DNA from: Streptomyces sp. NBC_00259
GTDB taxonomy: Bacteria; Actinomycetota; Actinomycetes; Streptomycetales; Streptomycetaceae
Reading direction: 5' to 3'
NCBI RefSeq assembly: GCF_036181745.1
Contig: NZ_CP108080.1
Location: forward strand, 496,001 to 560,000
DNA: 64,000 bases
The stretch's first letter is position 1. The number at the start of each line of letters is the position of its first letter. Shown here piece by piece: positions 9,536 to 18,511 of this stretch. Position numbers and translations under genes: made by a program. The notes beneath the pieces are model-generated. The model was not told the origin of the DNA, made no database searches, and worked only from the letters and a program-made list of their open reading frames with translations.

Positions 9536-10441
9536 TCAGCCCTTGACGGCGCCTTCGCCGACGCCCCGGAAGAAGTAGCGCTGGAGACAGGCGAAGAGGA
9601 CGATCAACGGCAGTACGGCGATGATCGTGCCCGCCGCGACGAGGCGTTCGTCGTTGGCGAAGGTGCCGTGCAGATAGTTCAGACCGATGGTCAGGGTGAA
9701 GTTCTGCGGATCGCTGAGGACGATCAGCGGCCAGAGGAAGTCGTCCCAGGCGCCCATGAAGGCGAAGATGGCGACGACCGCGAGCGTGCCCTTGACCGAG
9801 GGCAGGGCGATACGGACGAACCGCTGCCAGGCGTTCGCCCCGTCGACGAACGCGGCCTCCTCGATCTCGTACGGCAGGTTGAGGAAGGCGTTGCGCATCA
9901 GCAGGACGTTCATGGCGGCGATGCAGCCGGGCAGCAGCACACCGACGAGCGTGTTGTTCAGGCCGAGGTCACGCATCGTCGTGAACTGGGCGATGATGAT
10001 GCCCTCCACGGGCACGAGCATCGCCAGGATGAACGCGAGGGTGGCGGCCCGGCGCCCGCGGTAGCGCAGCCGCGCGAGGGCGTATCCGGCGAGTGCGGCG
10101 CCGACGCAGTTGGTCAGCACGTTGGCGACCGCGACCTTGAGCGAGTTCAGGGCGAAGTCCCAGACGGGGATGGTGCGGGCCACCCGCGTGTAGTTGTCCA
10201 GGGTCGGGTCGTCCGGCAGGAACTGCGGCGGAGAGCTGAAGATGTCCTCGTTCAGGCTCTTGAGCGAAGTGGACAGCTGCCACAGGAACGGTCCGACGGT
10301 CAGCGCGAGAACGGCGAGGAGCAGTACGTACCGCAGCACGATCTCCCAGACGGGCATCCGGCGCCCGCCCTCCTGGGCGGTCCGGCTCCTGCGAAGCGGC
10401 TTCGCGGGCCTCGGCCGCGTGGCGGTGTCGGCCGCGGTCAT
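9536..10441 (-). CDS. Sugar ABC transporter permease (MalG-type)
   Basis: This 301-residue integral membrane protein has six predicted helices and the EAA loop EEAAFVDGANAWQRFVRIALP that docks onto the ATPase. It belongs to the carbohydrate-uptake CUT1 permeases. Its ATG overlaps the stop of the upstream permease by 4 bp (10438-10441), indicating translational coupling. No ATPase gene is in the operon; Streptomyces commonly energises such importers with the shared MsiK ATPase. The likely cargo is the oligomannoside produced by GH85. Confidence 0.9.
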   Translation of the reverse strand: MTAADTATRPRPAKPLRRSRTAQEGGRRMPVWEIVLRYVLLLAVLALTVGPFLWQLSTSLKSLNEDIFSSPPQFLPDDPTLDNYTRVARTIPVWDFALNSLKVAVANVLTNCVGAALAGYALARLRYRGRRAATLAFILAMLVPVEGIIIAQFTTMRDLGLNNTLVGVLLPGCIAAMNVLLMRNAFLNLPYEIEEAAFVDGANAWQRFVRIALPSVKGTLAVVAIFAFMGAWDDFLWPLIVLSDPQNFTLTIGLNYLHGTFANDERLVAAGTIIAVLPLIVLFACLQRYFFRGVGEGAVKG

Positions 10442-11415
10442 CGGTCCTCCTTACGGTCGGCGCGCAGCACCAGCAGCATCAGGGCGACGGTGACGACGAA
10501 GACGACCACCGAGATCGCGGAGGCGTAGCCGACCCGGCCGGACAGGCCGGTGCCGGTGCGCTGCACGAGCATGACGAGGGTGGTGTCCTCGCCCGCGGGG
10601 CCGCCGGCGGGCCCCGCCATCAGATACACCTCGGAGAAGACCTTGAACGCGGCCACCGAGGCGAGCGCGCCGACCAGCACCATCGTGGAGCGGACCGCGG
10701 GCAGGGTGACGGTGACGAACCGGCGTACGGCGCCCGCGCCGTCCACGGAGGCGGCCTCGTGCAGTTCGCGCGGGACGTTGGCCAGCGCGGCCAGGTAAAT
10801 GATCATGTAGTAGCCGAGGCCCTTCCAGACCGTGACCGTCATGGCGCTCAGCAGGAGCAGCCACTGGTCGCTCAGGAAGCCGACCGTGCCGATCCCCACC
10901 GCCTCCAGTACCGCGTTGACCAGCCCGCGCTCGTCCAGCATCCACACCCAGATCAGGCCGACCACGACGATGGAGGCGACGACCGGGGTGTAGAAGGCCG
11001 AGCGGAAGAAGGTGATGCCGGGGATCTGCTTCTGCACGAGCAGCGCCAGCAGCAGCGGCAGGATCACCAGGGCGGGTACGACGCCGAGCACGTACAGCGT
11101 GCTGTTGCGCAGCCCGATCCAGAACATCTCGTCGCCGAGCATCTCCTGGAAGTTGGCCAGGCCCACGAACCGGCCGGGGATCAGGGTCCTGCGGTCGGTG
11201 AAGGAGTTGGCCACCGTGGAGAGGAACGGGTACAGGCTGAAGGCGCCGGCGACCAGCAGTCCGGGGGCGGCGAACAGCCAGGGGCTGGTGGGCAGATGCC
11301 GTCGGATCCGCTGCCCGGGACGCGTGCGGCCCGCGGGGTCCGGGGGCTCGGGCGACACCGGCTCCGTCGTCGTGCTGCCGGAGCGGATCGCCGTGGAGGC
11401 GGTGGGGGTCTTCAT
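10438..11415 (-). CDS. Sugar ABC transporter permease (MalF-type)
   Basis: The 325-residue product has a hydrophilic N-terminal tail of about 40 residues, six membrane helices and the EAA loop HEAASVDGAGAVRRFVTVTLP. It pairs with the permease encoded immediately downstream and overlaps it by 4 bp. The gene starts 14 bp after the binding-protein stop, so the three transport genes form one unit. Confidence 0.9.
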   Translation of the reverse strand: MKTPTASTAIRSGSTTTEPVSPEPPDPAGRTRPGQRIRRHLPTSPWLFAAPGLLVAGAFSLYPFLSTVANSFTDRRTLIPGRFVGLANFQEMLGDEMFWIGLRNSTLYVLGVVPALVILPLLLALLVQKQIPGITFFRSAFYTPVVASIVVVGLIWVWMLDERGLVNAVLEAVGIGTVGFLSDQWLLLLSAMTVTVWKGLGYYMIIYLAALANVPRELHEAASVDGAGAVRRFVTVTLPAVRSTMVLVGALASVAAFKVFSEVYLMAGPAGGPAGEDTTLVMLVQRTGTGLSGRVGYASAISVVVFVVTVALMLLVLRADRKEDR

Positions 11416-11429
11416 GGCGAGTCCGTGTC

Positions 11430-12719
11430 TCAGCTCTGCTTCAGCAGCTTGTCACACGCCTTGACAGCGTTGTCAAGTGCTTCCTTGGGGCTCTCCTTGC
11501 CCTGGAGCGCCTTGGCGACCGAGTTGCGCAGCTCGGTCTTCATCTGCTCGCTCATCAGGACCGGGGTGTAATTGACCGCGGTCTTCAGGGACTTGGCGGC
11601 CGCGATCCGTACGCGCGTCTCGTCGGTGCCGTCCTCCTTGGTGAAGTACGGGTCGTCGAGGGAGCCCGCGGTGCTCGGGAAGATGGCGACCTGCTTGGCG
11701 AACGCCATCTGGTGCTGGGCGTCGGTGACGAAGTGCGCGAAGGCGACGGCGGCCGGCGTCTGCTTGCTCTGGGAGTTCACCATCACCCCCATCACGTACA
11801 TGTTGTCCTTGCCGGTGCTGCTGATCTGCTCGGTGATCCCGATGCTCTTGTAGAGCGTCGGCGCTTCCTTCTTGAACTTCTCCAGGTCGAGGGCGGAGCC
11901 CGGGTTCATGGCCACGGCCTGGGTGAGGAACTTCTTGCCCGACGACTCGGGCGTCGCGGTCAGCGCCTGCGGGTCGAGTGCCTTCGCGTCGTACAACTCC
12001 TTGTACTTGGTGAGGAGTTCGACGCCCTTGGGCTCGTTGAAGGTGAAGGCGGAGCCCTCGTCGTTCATCAGCCGGACGCCGTAACGGCCGAAGTCCTCGA
12101 TGGTGGGGACGTTGGCCAGGGTGGCGATCTCGCCCTTGCTCTTCTCGGCCAGTTGGAGCGACTGGGCGAAGAGCTCGTCGTACGTCGTCGGCGGCTGTTC
12201 GGCGTCCAGGCCCGCGTCCTTGAACAGCTTCTTGTTGTAGAACAGCGGGCCGGTGTTGAGATACCAGGGGAAGGCGTACGTGCCGTTCACGCCCGGGACC
12301 TGATGGCCCGCCCAGGCACCCGGCAGGTACTCCTTCTTGTACTTCGCCGCTGCCTTGTCGAGGTCGAGGGCGAGGCCGGCCTTGGCCAGCGGGGCGACCA
12401 GGTCCGGGGAGACGTTGACGACGTCGGGGAGCGTGCCGGCCGCGGCGTCGGCACTGATCTTGTCGGCGTAGCCCTCACCGGGCTGGTCGACCCACTTCAC
12501 CTCGGTTCCGGGGTACTTCTTCTCGAACTCGGCGATGAGCCCGGTGAAGAACGGCTTGAAGTTGGCCTGCAGGTTCCAGGTCTGGAACGTGATCTTGCCT
12601 TCCACCTTGCCGGACGCGTCCGGCGTCCCGGCGGCGCCCGACCCGGCGCCACAGGCGCTGAGCGGCAGTACGGCGGCGAGGACGGTGGCAGCGGCGACTG
12701 CCCTGCGGGAGATACGCAC
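11430..12719 (-). CDS. Sugar-binding lipoprotein of the ABC importer
   Basis: The 429-residue protein is a CUT1 family extracellular solute-binding protein. From GTG 12719 the sequence VRISRRAVAAATVLAAVLPLSAC is a lipoprotein signal with the lipobox LSAC and the lipidated Cys at residue 23. GTG 12719 is preceded at 10 nt by AAAGGAG, whereas the longer open frame to 12878 has no ribosome site and would bury the signal peptide. Features such as ITFQTWNLQANFKPFF and PWYLNTGPLFYNKKLFKDAGL are typical of the family. It heads the operon and should capture the released oligosaccharide. Confidence 0.92.
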   Translation of the reverse strand: MRISRRAVAAATVLAAVLPLSACGAGSGAAGTPDASGKVEGKITFQTWNLQANFKPFFTGLIAEFEKKYPGTEVKWVDQPGEGYADKISADAAAGTLPDVVNVSPDLVAPLAKAGLALDLDKAAAKYKKEYLPGAWAGHQVPGVNGTYAFPWYLNTGPLFYNKKLFKDAGLDAEQPPTTYDELFAQSLQLAEKSKGEIATLANVPTIEDFGRYGVRLMNDEGSAFTFNEPKGVELLTKYKELYDAKALDPQALTATPESSGKKFLTQAVAMNPGSALDLEKFKKEAPTLYKSIGITEQISSTGKDNMYVMGVMVNSQSKQTPAAVAFAHFVTDAQHQMAFAKQVAIFPSTAGSLDDPYFTKEDGTDETRVRIAAAKSLKTAVNYTPVLMSEQMKTELRNSVAKALQGKESPKEALDNAVKACDKLLKQS

Positions 12720-12794
12720 GGTGATACGGCTCCTTTGCTCGGCCCGGCGTGGGGCGGCACCGGGACGCATGGCGTCGGCGGATGCTGCCAGCAG

Positions 12795-12824
12795 ACCCTG
12801 CATTGCGGCCGCGGAGAAAGTCAA
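12795..12824 (-). promoter_or_regulatory. Putative promoter of the N-glycan operon
   Basis: On the minus strand TTGACT (12819-12824) and CAGGGT (12795-12800) are separated by 18 bp. Transcription would start near 12788, about 70 nt before GTG 12719. Confidence 0.45.
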
Positions 12825-12890
12825 TGGATTCGTTCGAGAAAGTTCATTCTCCGTGGAGTCACCGCAGCTCAGAGGCACACACGCAACCCC

Positions 12891-12919
12891 TTGCGTGATC
12901 GACTAATGCGCTTTAGAGT
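12891..12919 (+). promoter_or_regulatory. Promoter of the LacI-family regulator gene
   Basis: TTGCGT (12891-12896) and TAGAGT (12914-12919) are separated by exactly 17 bp. The predicted start is near 12926, placing ATG 12906 upstream of the transcript and leaving ATG 12948 or GTG 12972 as start codons. Confidence 0.6.
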
Positions 12920-12940
12920 GGAGGAACTCAAGCGCATTAG
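12903..12940. promoter_or_regulatory. Paired LacI-type operators
   Basis: CTAATGCGCTT (12903-12913) and AAGCGCATTAG (12930-12940) form a perfect 11-bp inverted repeat around 16 bp. Each half is also part of a near-palindromic 14-mer centred on GCGC: CTAATGCGCTTTAG (12903-12916) and CTCAAGCGCATTAG (12927-12940), 24 bp apart centre to centre. The first covers the -10 of the regulator promoter and the second the initial transcribed region. The central CpG and A/T flanks are typical of LacI-family sites, so autoregulation is likely. Confidence 0.7.
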
Positions 12941-12947
12941 TGCACCG

Positions 12948-14051
12948 ATGTCCGGGAAAGGGGCACGGGTGGTGGCGAACCCTCCGTCCGCCAAGGACAC
13001 ATCGCCGGCCCGGCGGTCCCCGGCGCGCCGGCCGACGATGAAGGACATCGCCCGCCGTGCGGGGGTCTCGGAGAGCGCCGTGTCGTTCGCGCTCAACGAC
13101 CGGCCCGGGGTCTCGGAGATCACCCGGGACCGGGTGCGCCGGGTCGCCGAGCAGTTGGGCTGGCGGCCCAGCACCGCGGCCCGCGCGCTGTCCGGTGAAG
13201 GCGCGGCCACCGTGGGCCTGGTGGTCGCGCGGCCCGCCGGGACGCTCGGCGTCGACTCGTTCTTCCTCCAGCTGATCTCGGGCATCCAGGAGGTGCTCTC
13301 CGAGCGCCATCTCGGCCTGCTCTTCCAGGTGGTGGAGGACGTGGACGCCGAATGCGCCGTCTATCGCCGCTGGTGGGCCGAGCACCGGGTGGACGGAGTG
13401 CTGGTCGTCGACCCGCGCACCGACGATCCCCGGGCCGCGCTGCTCGACGAACTGGGCCTGCCGGGCGTGGTGATCGGCGGGGTTCCGGAGGGCGGCCACC
13501 CGGGGCTGTCCACCGTCTGGGCGGACGACGCCGGTGCCATGGCGTCCGTCGTCGGCCGCCTTCATGCGCTCGGGCACCGCCGCATCGTGCACATCGCGGG
13601 CCTGCCGGGCCTCGCCCACACCGAGCGGCGCATCCGCTCCCTGCGCGCGGAGGCCGAGCGCCTCGGGCTGACCGAGGCCCGTTCCGTCACCACCGACTAC
13701 TCGGACGCGGAGGGCGCGGCGGTCACCCGCGGCGTTCTGACGGGCGAGGCGCCACCGACCGCGCTCGTGTACGACAACGACGTGATGGCCGTGGCGGGAA
13801 TCGCCGCGGCGACCGGTCTCGGCTACGCGGTGCCCGACGACGTCTCGATCGTGGCCTGGGAGGACTCGGCCCTGTGCCGCCTCGTGGAGCCGTGGCTCGC
13901 GGCGCTCTCCCGGGACACGGTCTCCTTCGGCCGCAGTGCGGCCCGCGAACTCACCGCCCTCCTCGACGGCGGCCCGGCCCGCACGGTCCAGGTGCCGGTG
14001 CCGGAGCTGATCGAGCGGGAGAGCATCGGCCCGGTGCGGTCCGGAGGCTGA
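12948..14051 (+). CDS. LacI-family transcriptional regulator of the N-glycan locus
   Basis: From ATG 12948 the product has 367 residues. A basic tail of about 30 residues precedes the LacI helix-turn-helix TMKDIARRAGVSESAVSFALNDRPGVSEITRDRV, followed by a periplasmic-binding-protein-like effector domain ending in ...PELIERESIGP. ATG 12948 has no ideally placed ribosome site; GTG 12972 (preceded by GAAAGGGG) would give 359 residues. The gene is divergent from the binding-protein operon with the paired operators at 12903-12940 between them. By family logic it represses until an imported mannoside binds. Confidence 0.9.
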   Translation: MSGKGARVVANPPSAKDTSPARRSPARRPTMKDIARRAGVSESAVSFALNDRPGVSEITRDRVRRVAEQLGWRPSTAARALSGEGAATVGLVVARPAGTLGVDSFFLQLISGIQEVLSERHLGLLFQVVEDVDAECAVYRRWWAEHRVDGVLVVDPRTDDPRAALLDELGLPGVVIGGVPEGGHPGLSTVWADDAGAMASVVGRLHALGHRRIVHIAGLPGLAHTERRIRSLRAEAERLGLTEARSVTTDYSDAEGAAVTRGVLTGEAPPTALVYDNDVMAVAGIAAATGLGYAVPDDVSIVAWEDSALCRLVEPWLAALSRDTVSFGRSAARELTALLDGGPARTVQVPVPELIERESIGPVRSGG

Positions 14052-14172
14052 GGACGACGCCGCGCGCCGGCCACCGGCCACCACCGGTGCGCGGGCCGGG
14101 TCGCGCCCCGGTTCCTTACGACCTGTGCGGCGGAACCGGCCGCCGGACGAGCGGACTCGTGGCCGCTCAGAG

Positions 14173-14207
14173 CTGTGCCCTGCGGCCGCACGGGCCGCAG
14201 GGCACAG
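14173..14207. terminator. Bidirectional terminator between convergent genes
   Basis: CTGTGCCCTGCGGCC (14173-14187) and GGCCGCAGGGCACAG (14193-14207) pair perfectly over 15 bp around a 5-nt loop. It sits between the ends of the LacI gene and the LAETG gene. Confidence 0.85.
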
Positions 14208-14223
14208 GTGATGCTGTGACGGA

Positions 14224-14844
14224 TCAGCCGCGGGCGGCGCGGCGCTTGCGCGTCACGACCAGGATGCCGCCGCCGGCCAGGACCGCTACGGCCGCGGCTC
14301 CGGCGATTACGGGGGTGGCGCTGGAGCCACCCGTCTCCGCGAGGTCGCCCGGAGTGCTGGGCGCGGGCGTCGGAGTCGCGGACTGCGGCGGCTCCGTGCT
14401 CGGGGTCTCGGAGGGCTCCGGCTCCTCGGGCTTCGGCGTCTCGGAAGGCGGCGGCGTCGGCTCCGGCGTCTGCGAAGGCGGCGTCGTCTCGCAGACGGGC
14501 GAGGACTTGGTCTCGTCGTGCGAGAACCGGTCGCCGTCGCCGGCCTTCACGACGAGCCGCACCGCGGCCTCGGCCGTGTGCTCGGGCAGCTTGATCGTTT
14601 CGCTGAATCCGCTGCCGAACTCCTTGGTGGGCAGCAGGTCCTTGCCGTCGACGGTGATGGTCACCGTGTTGGTGACGTCGTCGTTGTAGGCCTTGAGGTC
14701 GACGGTCACCTCGGAGCAGGTCACCGTCCAGCGGGGGGTGTGGGCCGATGCCGGAGTGGCACACAGACCAACTCCGATGAAACCGGCCGCCGCGCTCGCT
14801 ATGAGAGCGCCCGAGCGTCTCCGCGCGCGGGTGGATACCTTCAT
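14224..14844 (-). CDS. LAETG-type sortase-anchored surface protein
   Basis: The 206-residue protein has a signal peptide (LIASAAAGFIGVGLCATPASA), a small folded domain of about 100 residues with two cysteines (VTCSEVTVDL and SSPVCETT) that could form a disulfide, a Pro/Thr/Glu-rich spacer, and a C-terminal sorting signal: LAETG, a hydrophobic helix and the basic tail TRKRRAARG. LAxTG is the class E sortase motif used by high-GC actinobacteria, so the protein should be covalently attached to the cell wall. ATG 14844 follows GGAGG at 5 nt. The domain's function is unknown. Confidence 0.88.
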   Translation of the reverse strand: MKVSTRARRRSGALIASAAAGFIGVGLCATPASAHTPRWTVTCSEVTVDLKAYNDDVTNTVTITVDGKDLLPTKEFGSGFSETIKLPEHTAEAAVRLVVKAGDGDRFSHDETKSSPVCETTPPSQTPEPTPPPSETPKPEEPEPSETPSTEPPQSATPTPAPSTPGDLAETGGSSATPVIAGAAAVAVLAGGGILVVTRKRRAARG

Positions 14845-14948
14845 CAATCCTCCATGTACATGCGTACATCGGGTCTGGTGCCAGCGCACAGTACTCCCCC
14901 GCTTTCCGGCACCGAGCACCGCCCACCTCTCCGGCGGACAATGGGCGC

Positions 14949-15452
14949 ATGCGGCTGCTGATCACGTCCGACACCCATGTGCCGAAGCGGGCCCGGGAGC
15001 TGCCCGACGAGCTGCTCGCGGCCGTCGGGCGGGCCGACGCGGTGCTGCACGCGGGCGACTGGGTGGACACGGCGACCCTGGATCTGCTCGAAGCCCGCGC
15101 CCGGCGTCTCATCGCCGTGTACGGCAACAACGACGGTCCCGGGCTGCGGGCCCGGCTGCCGGAGGTGGCGCGGGCCGAACTCGGCGGGCTGCGCTTCGGT
15201 GTCGTGCACGAGACGGGTGTCGCACAGGGCCGTGAGCGGCGGTGCGCCGAGCGCTTCCCCGATCTGGACGTGCTGGTCTTCGGTCACAGTCACATCCCGT
15301 GGGACACCACGGCCGAGGGCGGGCTGCGGCTGCTGAACCCGGGTTCGCCGACGGACCGGCGGCGGCAGCCGTACTGCACCTACATGACGGCCGTGGCGGC
15401 GCACGGGCAGCTGACGGAGGTCGGACTGCACCGGTTGCCGCCACGGCCATAG
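14949..15452 (+). CDS. YfcE/MJ0936-like metallophosphoesterase
   Basis: The 167-residue product carries all the two-metal phosphoesterase motifs in order: SDTH near the start, HAGDW, GNND, VVHE and GHSH near residue 115. This fits the small YfcE-type phosphodiesterase family in length. The physiological substrate is unknown. It stands alone, divergent from the LAETG gene, and converges on the FAD hydroxylase gene 15 bp away. No clear ribosome site precedes ATG 14949. Confidence 0.85.
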   Translation: MRLLITSDTHVPKRARELPDELLAAVGRADAVLHAGDWVDTATLDLLEARARRLIAVYGNNDGPGLRARLPEVARAELGGLRFGVVHETGVAQGRERRCAERFPDLDVLVFGHSHIPWDTTAEGGLRLLNPGSPTDRRRQPYCTYMTAVAAHGQLTEVGLHRLPPRP

Positions 15453-15467
15453 GGCGTGGCGCGGGGT

Positions 15468-17108
15468 TCAGGAACGGTGCAGCAGGGCGGTCATGGTGTC
15501 CAGAAGCACCGCCTCGGGGTCCGGCACGCCACCGGTCGAGCGCCAGGCCACGAATCCGTCCGGGCGAACCACCACGGCGCCTTCGTTCGTCGCCCCGTGG
15601 AGTGCCGCCCAGTCGGAGCCCGACTCGGGCACGAGGTCGCTTCCCGGGCCCTCGCCGATCCGGTAGGCGTCCAGGGTGATGGACAGCCGGGCGGCGACAT
15701 GCTCCGCCGCCGTGTGCCACGAGGCGCCGCCGGAACCGGTGAGCAGGACGAAGTTGCGTTCGTACAGGTCCAGCGTGGACAGCGTCCGCATCGTGCCGGG
15801 CGGGTGCAGCCACATGTGCGGGGCGCGGGTACCGGGGTCGCCGGTGATCCGCATCCGTTCGGGTACGACGGGCAGTGCCGGGTCGGCGCCCAGCACGGCG
15901 CCGTGCGGATAGCAGTAGCCCATGGCGACGGTGAGCATCCCGCTCTGCCGTCCGCCGGCCATCTCGGGGGCCGGCGCATAGCCCGGGTGGCTGTGCTCGG
16001 CCGAGCGCACCGAGGCACGCTCGCTCGTCGCCTGCGCCACCGGCCTGCGCTCGGCCCCGTAGGACTCCAGCAGACCGGGGCCGGCGGAGCCGTTCAGGAC
16101 GAGGGCGAGCTTCCAGGCCAGGTTGTGCGCGTCCTGGATACCGGTGTTGGAGCCGAACGCGCCGGTGGGGGACATCTCGTGGGCGGAGTCGCCGGCGAGG
16201 AAGACACGTCCCTGGCCGTACCGTTCCGCGACGCGTTCCGCGGCGTGCCAGGGCGCCTTGCCGGTGATCTCGACGTCGATGTCCCCGGCGCCGACGGCCC
16301 GGCGGATGTGGGCGATGCAGCGTTCGTCGGTGAAGTCCTCCAGCGTCTCGCCGGTGTCGGGCTGCCAGGGGGCGTGGAAGACCCAGTTCTCGGTGTTGTC
16401 CACCGGCAGCAGGGCGCCGTCCGCGTCTTCGCCGGTGAGGTAGCAGACGATGAAGCGGCGGTCGCCGACGACATCGGCGAGGGCACGCGAGCGGAAGGTG
16501 ATGCTCACGTTGTGGAACAGGTCGCCGTGACCCGTCTGGCCGATTCCGAGGTGGCCGCGGATGGGGCTGCGGGGCCCGTCGGCCGCGATCAGATAGTCCG
16601 CGCGTACGGTCCTGCGCTTGCCCGTCTCACGGTCCTGGATGATCCCGGTGACACCGTCCGCGTCCTGCTCGAAGGAGAGCAGTTCGGTGGAGTAGCGCAG
16701 GTCGCCACCGAGCTTGAGGGCGCAGTCCAGCAGGACCGGCTCCAGGTCGTTCTGGCTGCACACGCACCAGCCGGAGGGACTGAACCGGGCCACACCGTTG
16801 CCGGGGTCGATGTCCTTGAGCAGCCACTCACCGGCGTCACCGGTGAGCGACGGAGTCTGGAAGATGCCGTGGTTGTCCGCGAGGAGGGAGGCGGCTTCGT
16901 GGATGAGCGATTCGGTGCCGGCCACCCGGAACAGCTCCATGGTGCGCACGTTGTTGCCGCGGCCCCGAGGATGCCTCGACGTGCCCGCGTGTCTCTCGAC
17001 CAGCATGTGCTCTACGCCGAGCCGGCCCAGGAACAGCGACGCGGACAGTCCCACCAGGGAGCCGCCCGCGATGAGGACAGGTACGCGCTCGTCGATGTGT
17101 TCTTCCAT
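15468..17108 (-). CDS. FAD-dependent aromatic polyketide hydroxylase (whiE ORFVIII-like)
   Basis: From ATG 17108 (GGAGCT ribosome site 4 nt upstream) the protein has 546 residues. It is a class A flavoprotein hydroxylase of the TcmG/PheA type: an FAD-binding Rossmann motif near the start (VLIAGGSLVGLSASLFL), the AADGPRSPIRG motif mid-protein, the second FAD motif VFLAGDSAHEMSPTGAFGSNTGIQDAHNLAWK split over about residues 300-330, and a thioredoxin-like C-terminal domain. It is divergent from the spore-pigment PKS genes, the same arrangement as the hydroxylase gene of the S. coelicolor whiE cluster. It should hydroxylate the pigment polyketide. Confidence 0.9.
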   Translation of the reverse strand: MEEHIDERVPVLIAGGSLVGLSASLFLGRLGVEHMLVERHAGTSRHPRGRGNNVRTMELFRVAGTESLIHEAASLLADNHGIFQTPSLTGDAGEWLLKDIDPGNGVARFSPSGWCVCSQNDLEPVLLDCALKLGGDLRYSTELLSFEQDADGVTGIIQDRETGKRRTVRADYLIAADGPRSPIRGHLGIGQTGHGDLFHNVSITFRSRALADVVGDRRFIVCYLTGEDADGALLPVDNTENWVFHAPWQPDTGETLEDFTDERCIAHIRRAVGAGDIDVEITGKAPWHAAERVAERYGQGRVFLAGDSAHEMSPTGAFGSNTGIQDAHNLAWKLALVLNGSAGPGLLESYGAERRPVAQATSERASVRSAEHSHPGYAPAPEMAGGRQSGMLTVAMGYCYPHGAVLGADPALPVVPERMRITGDPGTRAPHMWLHPPGTMRTLSTLDLYERNFVLLTGSGGASWHTAAEHVAARLSITLDAYRIGEGPGSDLVPESGSDWAALHGATNEGAVVVRPDGFVAWRSTGGVPDPEAVLLDTMTALLHRS

Positions 17109-17308
17109 CAGTAGCTCCAGCTCCAGCCGCCGGTAGGGGGGAATGGAGTTTCCATGCCCTGGCGGGAGGGCCTCGATCGCCCGTTCACCCACCTGGTTCA
17201 CACATCTCGCGCCACCCGTGGTACCGGCACAGGATCGAAGCCTGAAACCCCCGAGCCGGCGTGCACCGCACGCGGCGGCCCCACCGTCTCGAAGGAGATG
17301 CGTGCATC

Positions 17309-18427
17309 ATGACAACGCTTTCCGAACGTATATCCCAGTCGGCCTTTGACGGCTCCCGGCTGCGTGTCGTACTGCTGCTCGACCTTCACGACGGCGCTCA
17401 GCAGAACTTCCTGAAGGCGTACGAGCACATGCGCAACCAGGTGGCCTCGGTCCCCGGTCACATCAGCGACCAGCTCTGCCAGTCGATCGAGAACCCCTCG
17501 CAGTGGCTGATCACCAGTGAGTGGGAGAGCGCACCGCCCTTCCTCGCCTGGGTGAACAGCGAGGAGCACGTCGAGACGGTACGGCCGCTCCACAACTGCG
17601 TGCGGGACACCCGGTCGCTTCGCTTCAGCGTGCTGCGCGAGACGGGCAAGCTGCACACCGCTGCGGGCACCCAGGAGCTGGGCGGGCTGCAGCCGTTCCC
17701 CCGAGTGGGTGACAACGTGGTGCGCCACGCCCTCACCTTCACCGTCAAGCCGGGCAGCGAACCGGTCGTGGCGGAGATCCTCGCGGGTTACGACTCGCCG
17801 GCGGCGAAGGTCGACGAGCACACCCGGCTGCGGCGCACCTCGCTGTTCATGCACGGCAACCGCGTCGTGCGGGCCGTCGAGGTGGAGGGCGACCTGATGG
17901 CCGCGCTGCGCCATGTGTCCCGGCAGCCCGAGGTGCGGGCCGTCGAGGAGGCCATCAACCCCTACCTGGAGCAGGACCGGGACCTCAACGACCCGGATTC
18001 CGCACGGGTGTTCTTCACCCGGGCGGCGCTCCCTGCGGTGCACCGCCTCGCGTCCACCGGCAAGGAGGACGACGACGTCAAGCGGCACGCGCTGTTCTAC
18101 CCGGCCAAGCCGGGCTGCGGCATGGCGCTGGCCCGGCTGCTCGCCGGGCAGGACGAGGCGGCGGCCGACGATCCCTCGGCACCGATCGACAGCAGCACGA
18201 TCTTCCAGCGCGACGACATCGTCGTACGGCTCGTGGATGTGCGCGGTTCCATCGACGCGGCGCCCCTGCAGGTGATCGGCGCGCACGGCCCGCGCAAGGC
18301 GTCCATGCTGGCGCGCCTGCTCGACAACGAGGCGCTCGGCGCCGGCGCACCGGCGGATGACGAGGACATGTCCCGCTTCCTGGCCCGCGCCGACATGCGT
18401 CTGATCACCGATCGCCACGCCCCCTGA
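17309..18427 (+). CDS. SchA/CurD-like spore-pigment protein (whiE ORFI-like)
   Basis: The 372-residue product resembles the SchA/CurD/WhiE-ORFI proteins found at the head of spore-pigment PKS operons. Three similar segments containing aromatic/hydrophobic strands are visible (RLRVVLLLDLHDG, VVRHALTFTVKPG, VKRHALFYPAKPG), suggesting repeated ferredoxin-like alpha/beta units. The biochemical role is not established. The start at ATG 17309 is preceded by GAAGGAG; a 16-codon upstream extension lacks a ribosome site. It is the first gene of the operon and lies 84 bp before the cupin gene. Confidence 0.85.
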   Translation: MTTLSERISQSAFDGSRLRVVLLLDLHDGAQQNFLKAYEHMRNQVASVPGHISDQLCQSIENPSQWLITSEWESAPPFLAWVNSEEHVETVRPLHNCVRDTRSLRFSVLRETGKLHTAAGTQELGGLQPFPRVGDNVVRHALTFTVKPGSEPVVAEILAGYDSPAAKVDEHTRLRRTSLFMHGNRVVRAVEVEGDLMAALRHVSRQPEVRAVEEAINPYLEQDRDLNDPDSARVFFTRAALPAVHRLASTGKEDDDVKRHALFYPAKPGCGMALARLLAGQDEAAADDPSAPIDSSTIFQRDDIVVRLVDVRGSIDAAPLQVIGAHGPRKASMLARLLDNEALGAGAPADDEDMSRFLARADMRLITDRHAP

Positions 18428-18511
18428 AACGTGCGTCAGGCCGCAGAAGGAAGGCCACGCACACACCGAACCGCCGGCACCACGCCGTACGGCCACGTGG
18501 AGGAACCAGTC

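Noticed and set aside
12906..14051. ATG 12906 as start of the LacI-family gene
   Set aside because: It lies inside the operator and upstream of the predicted transcription start; no ribosome site precedes it.
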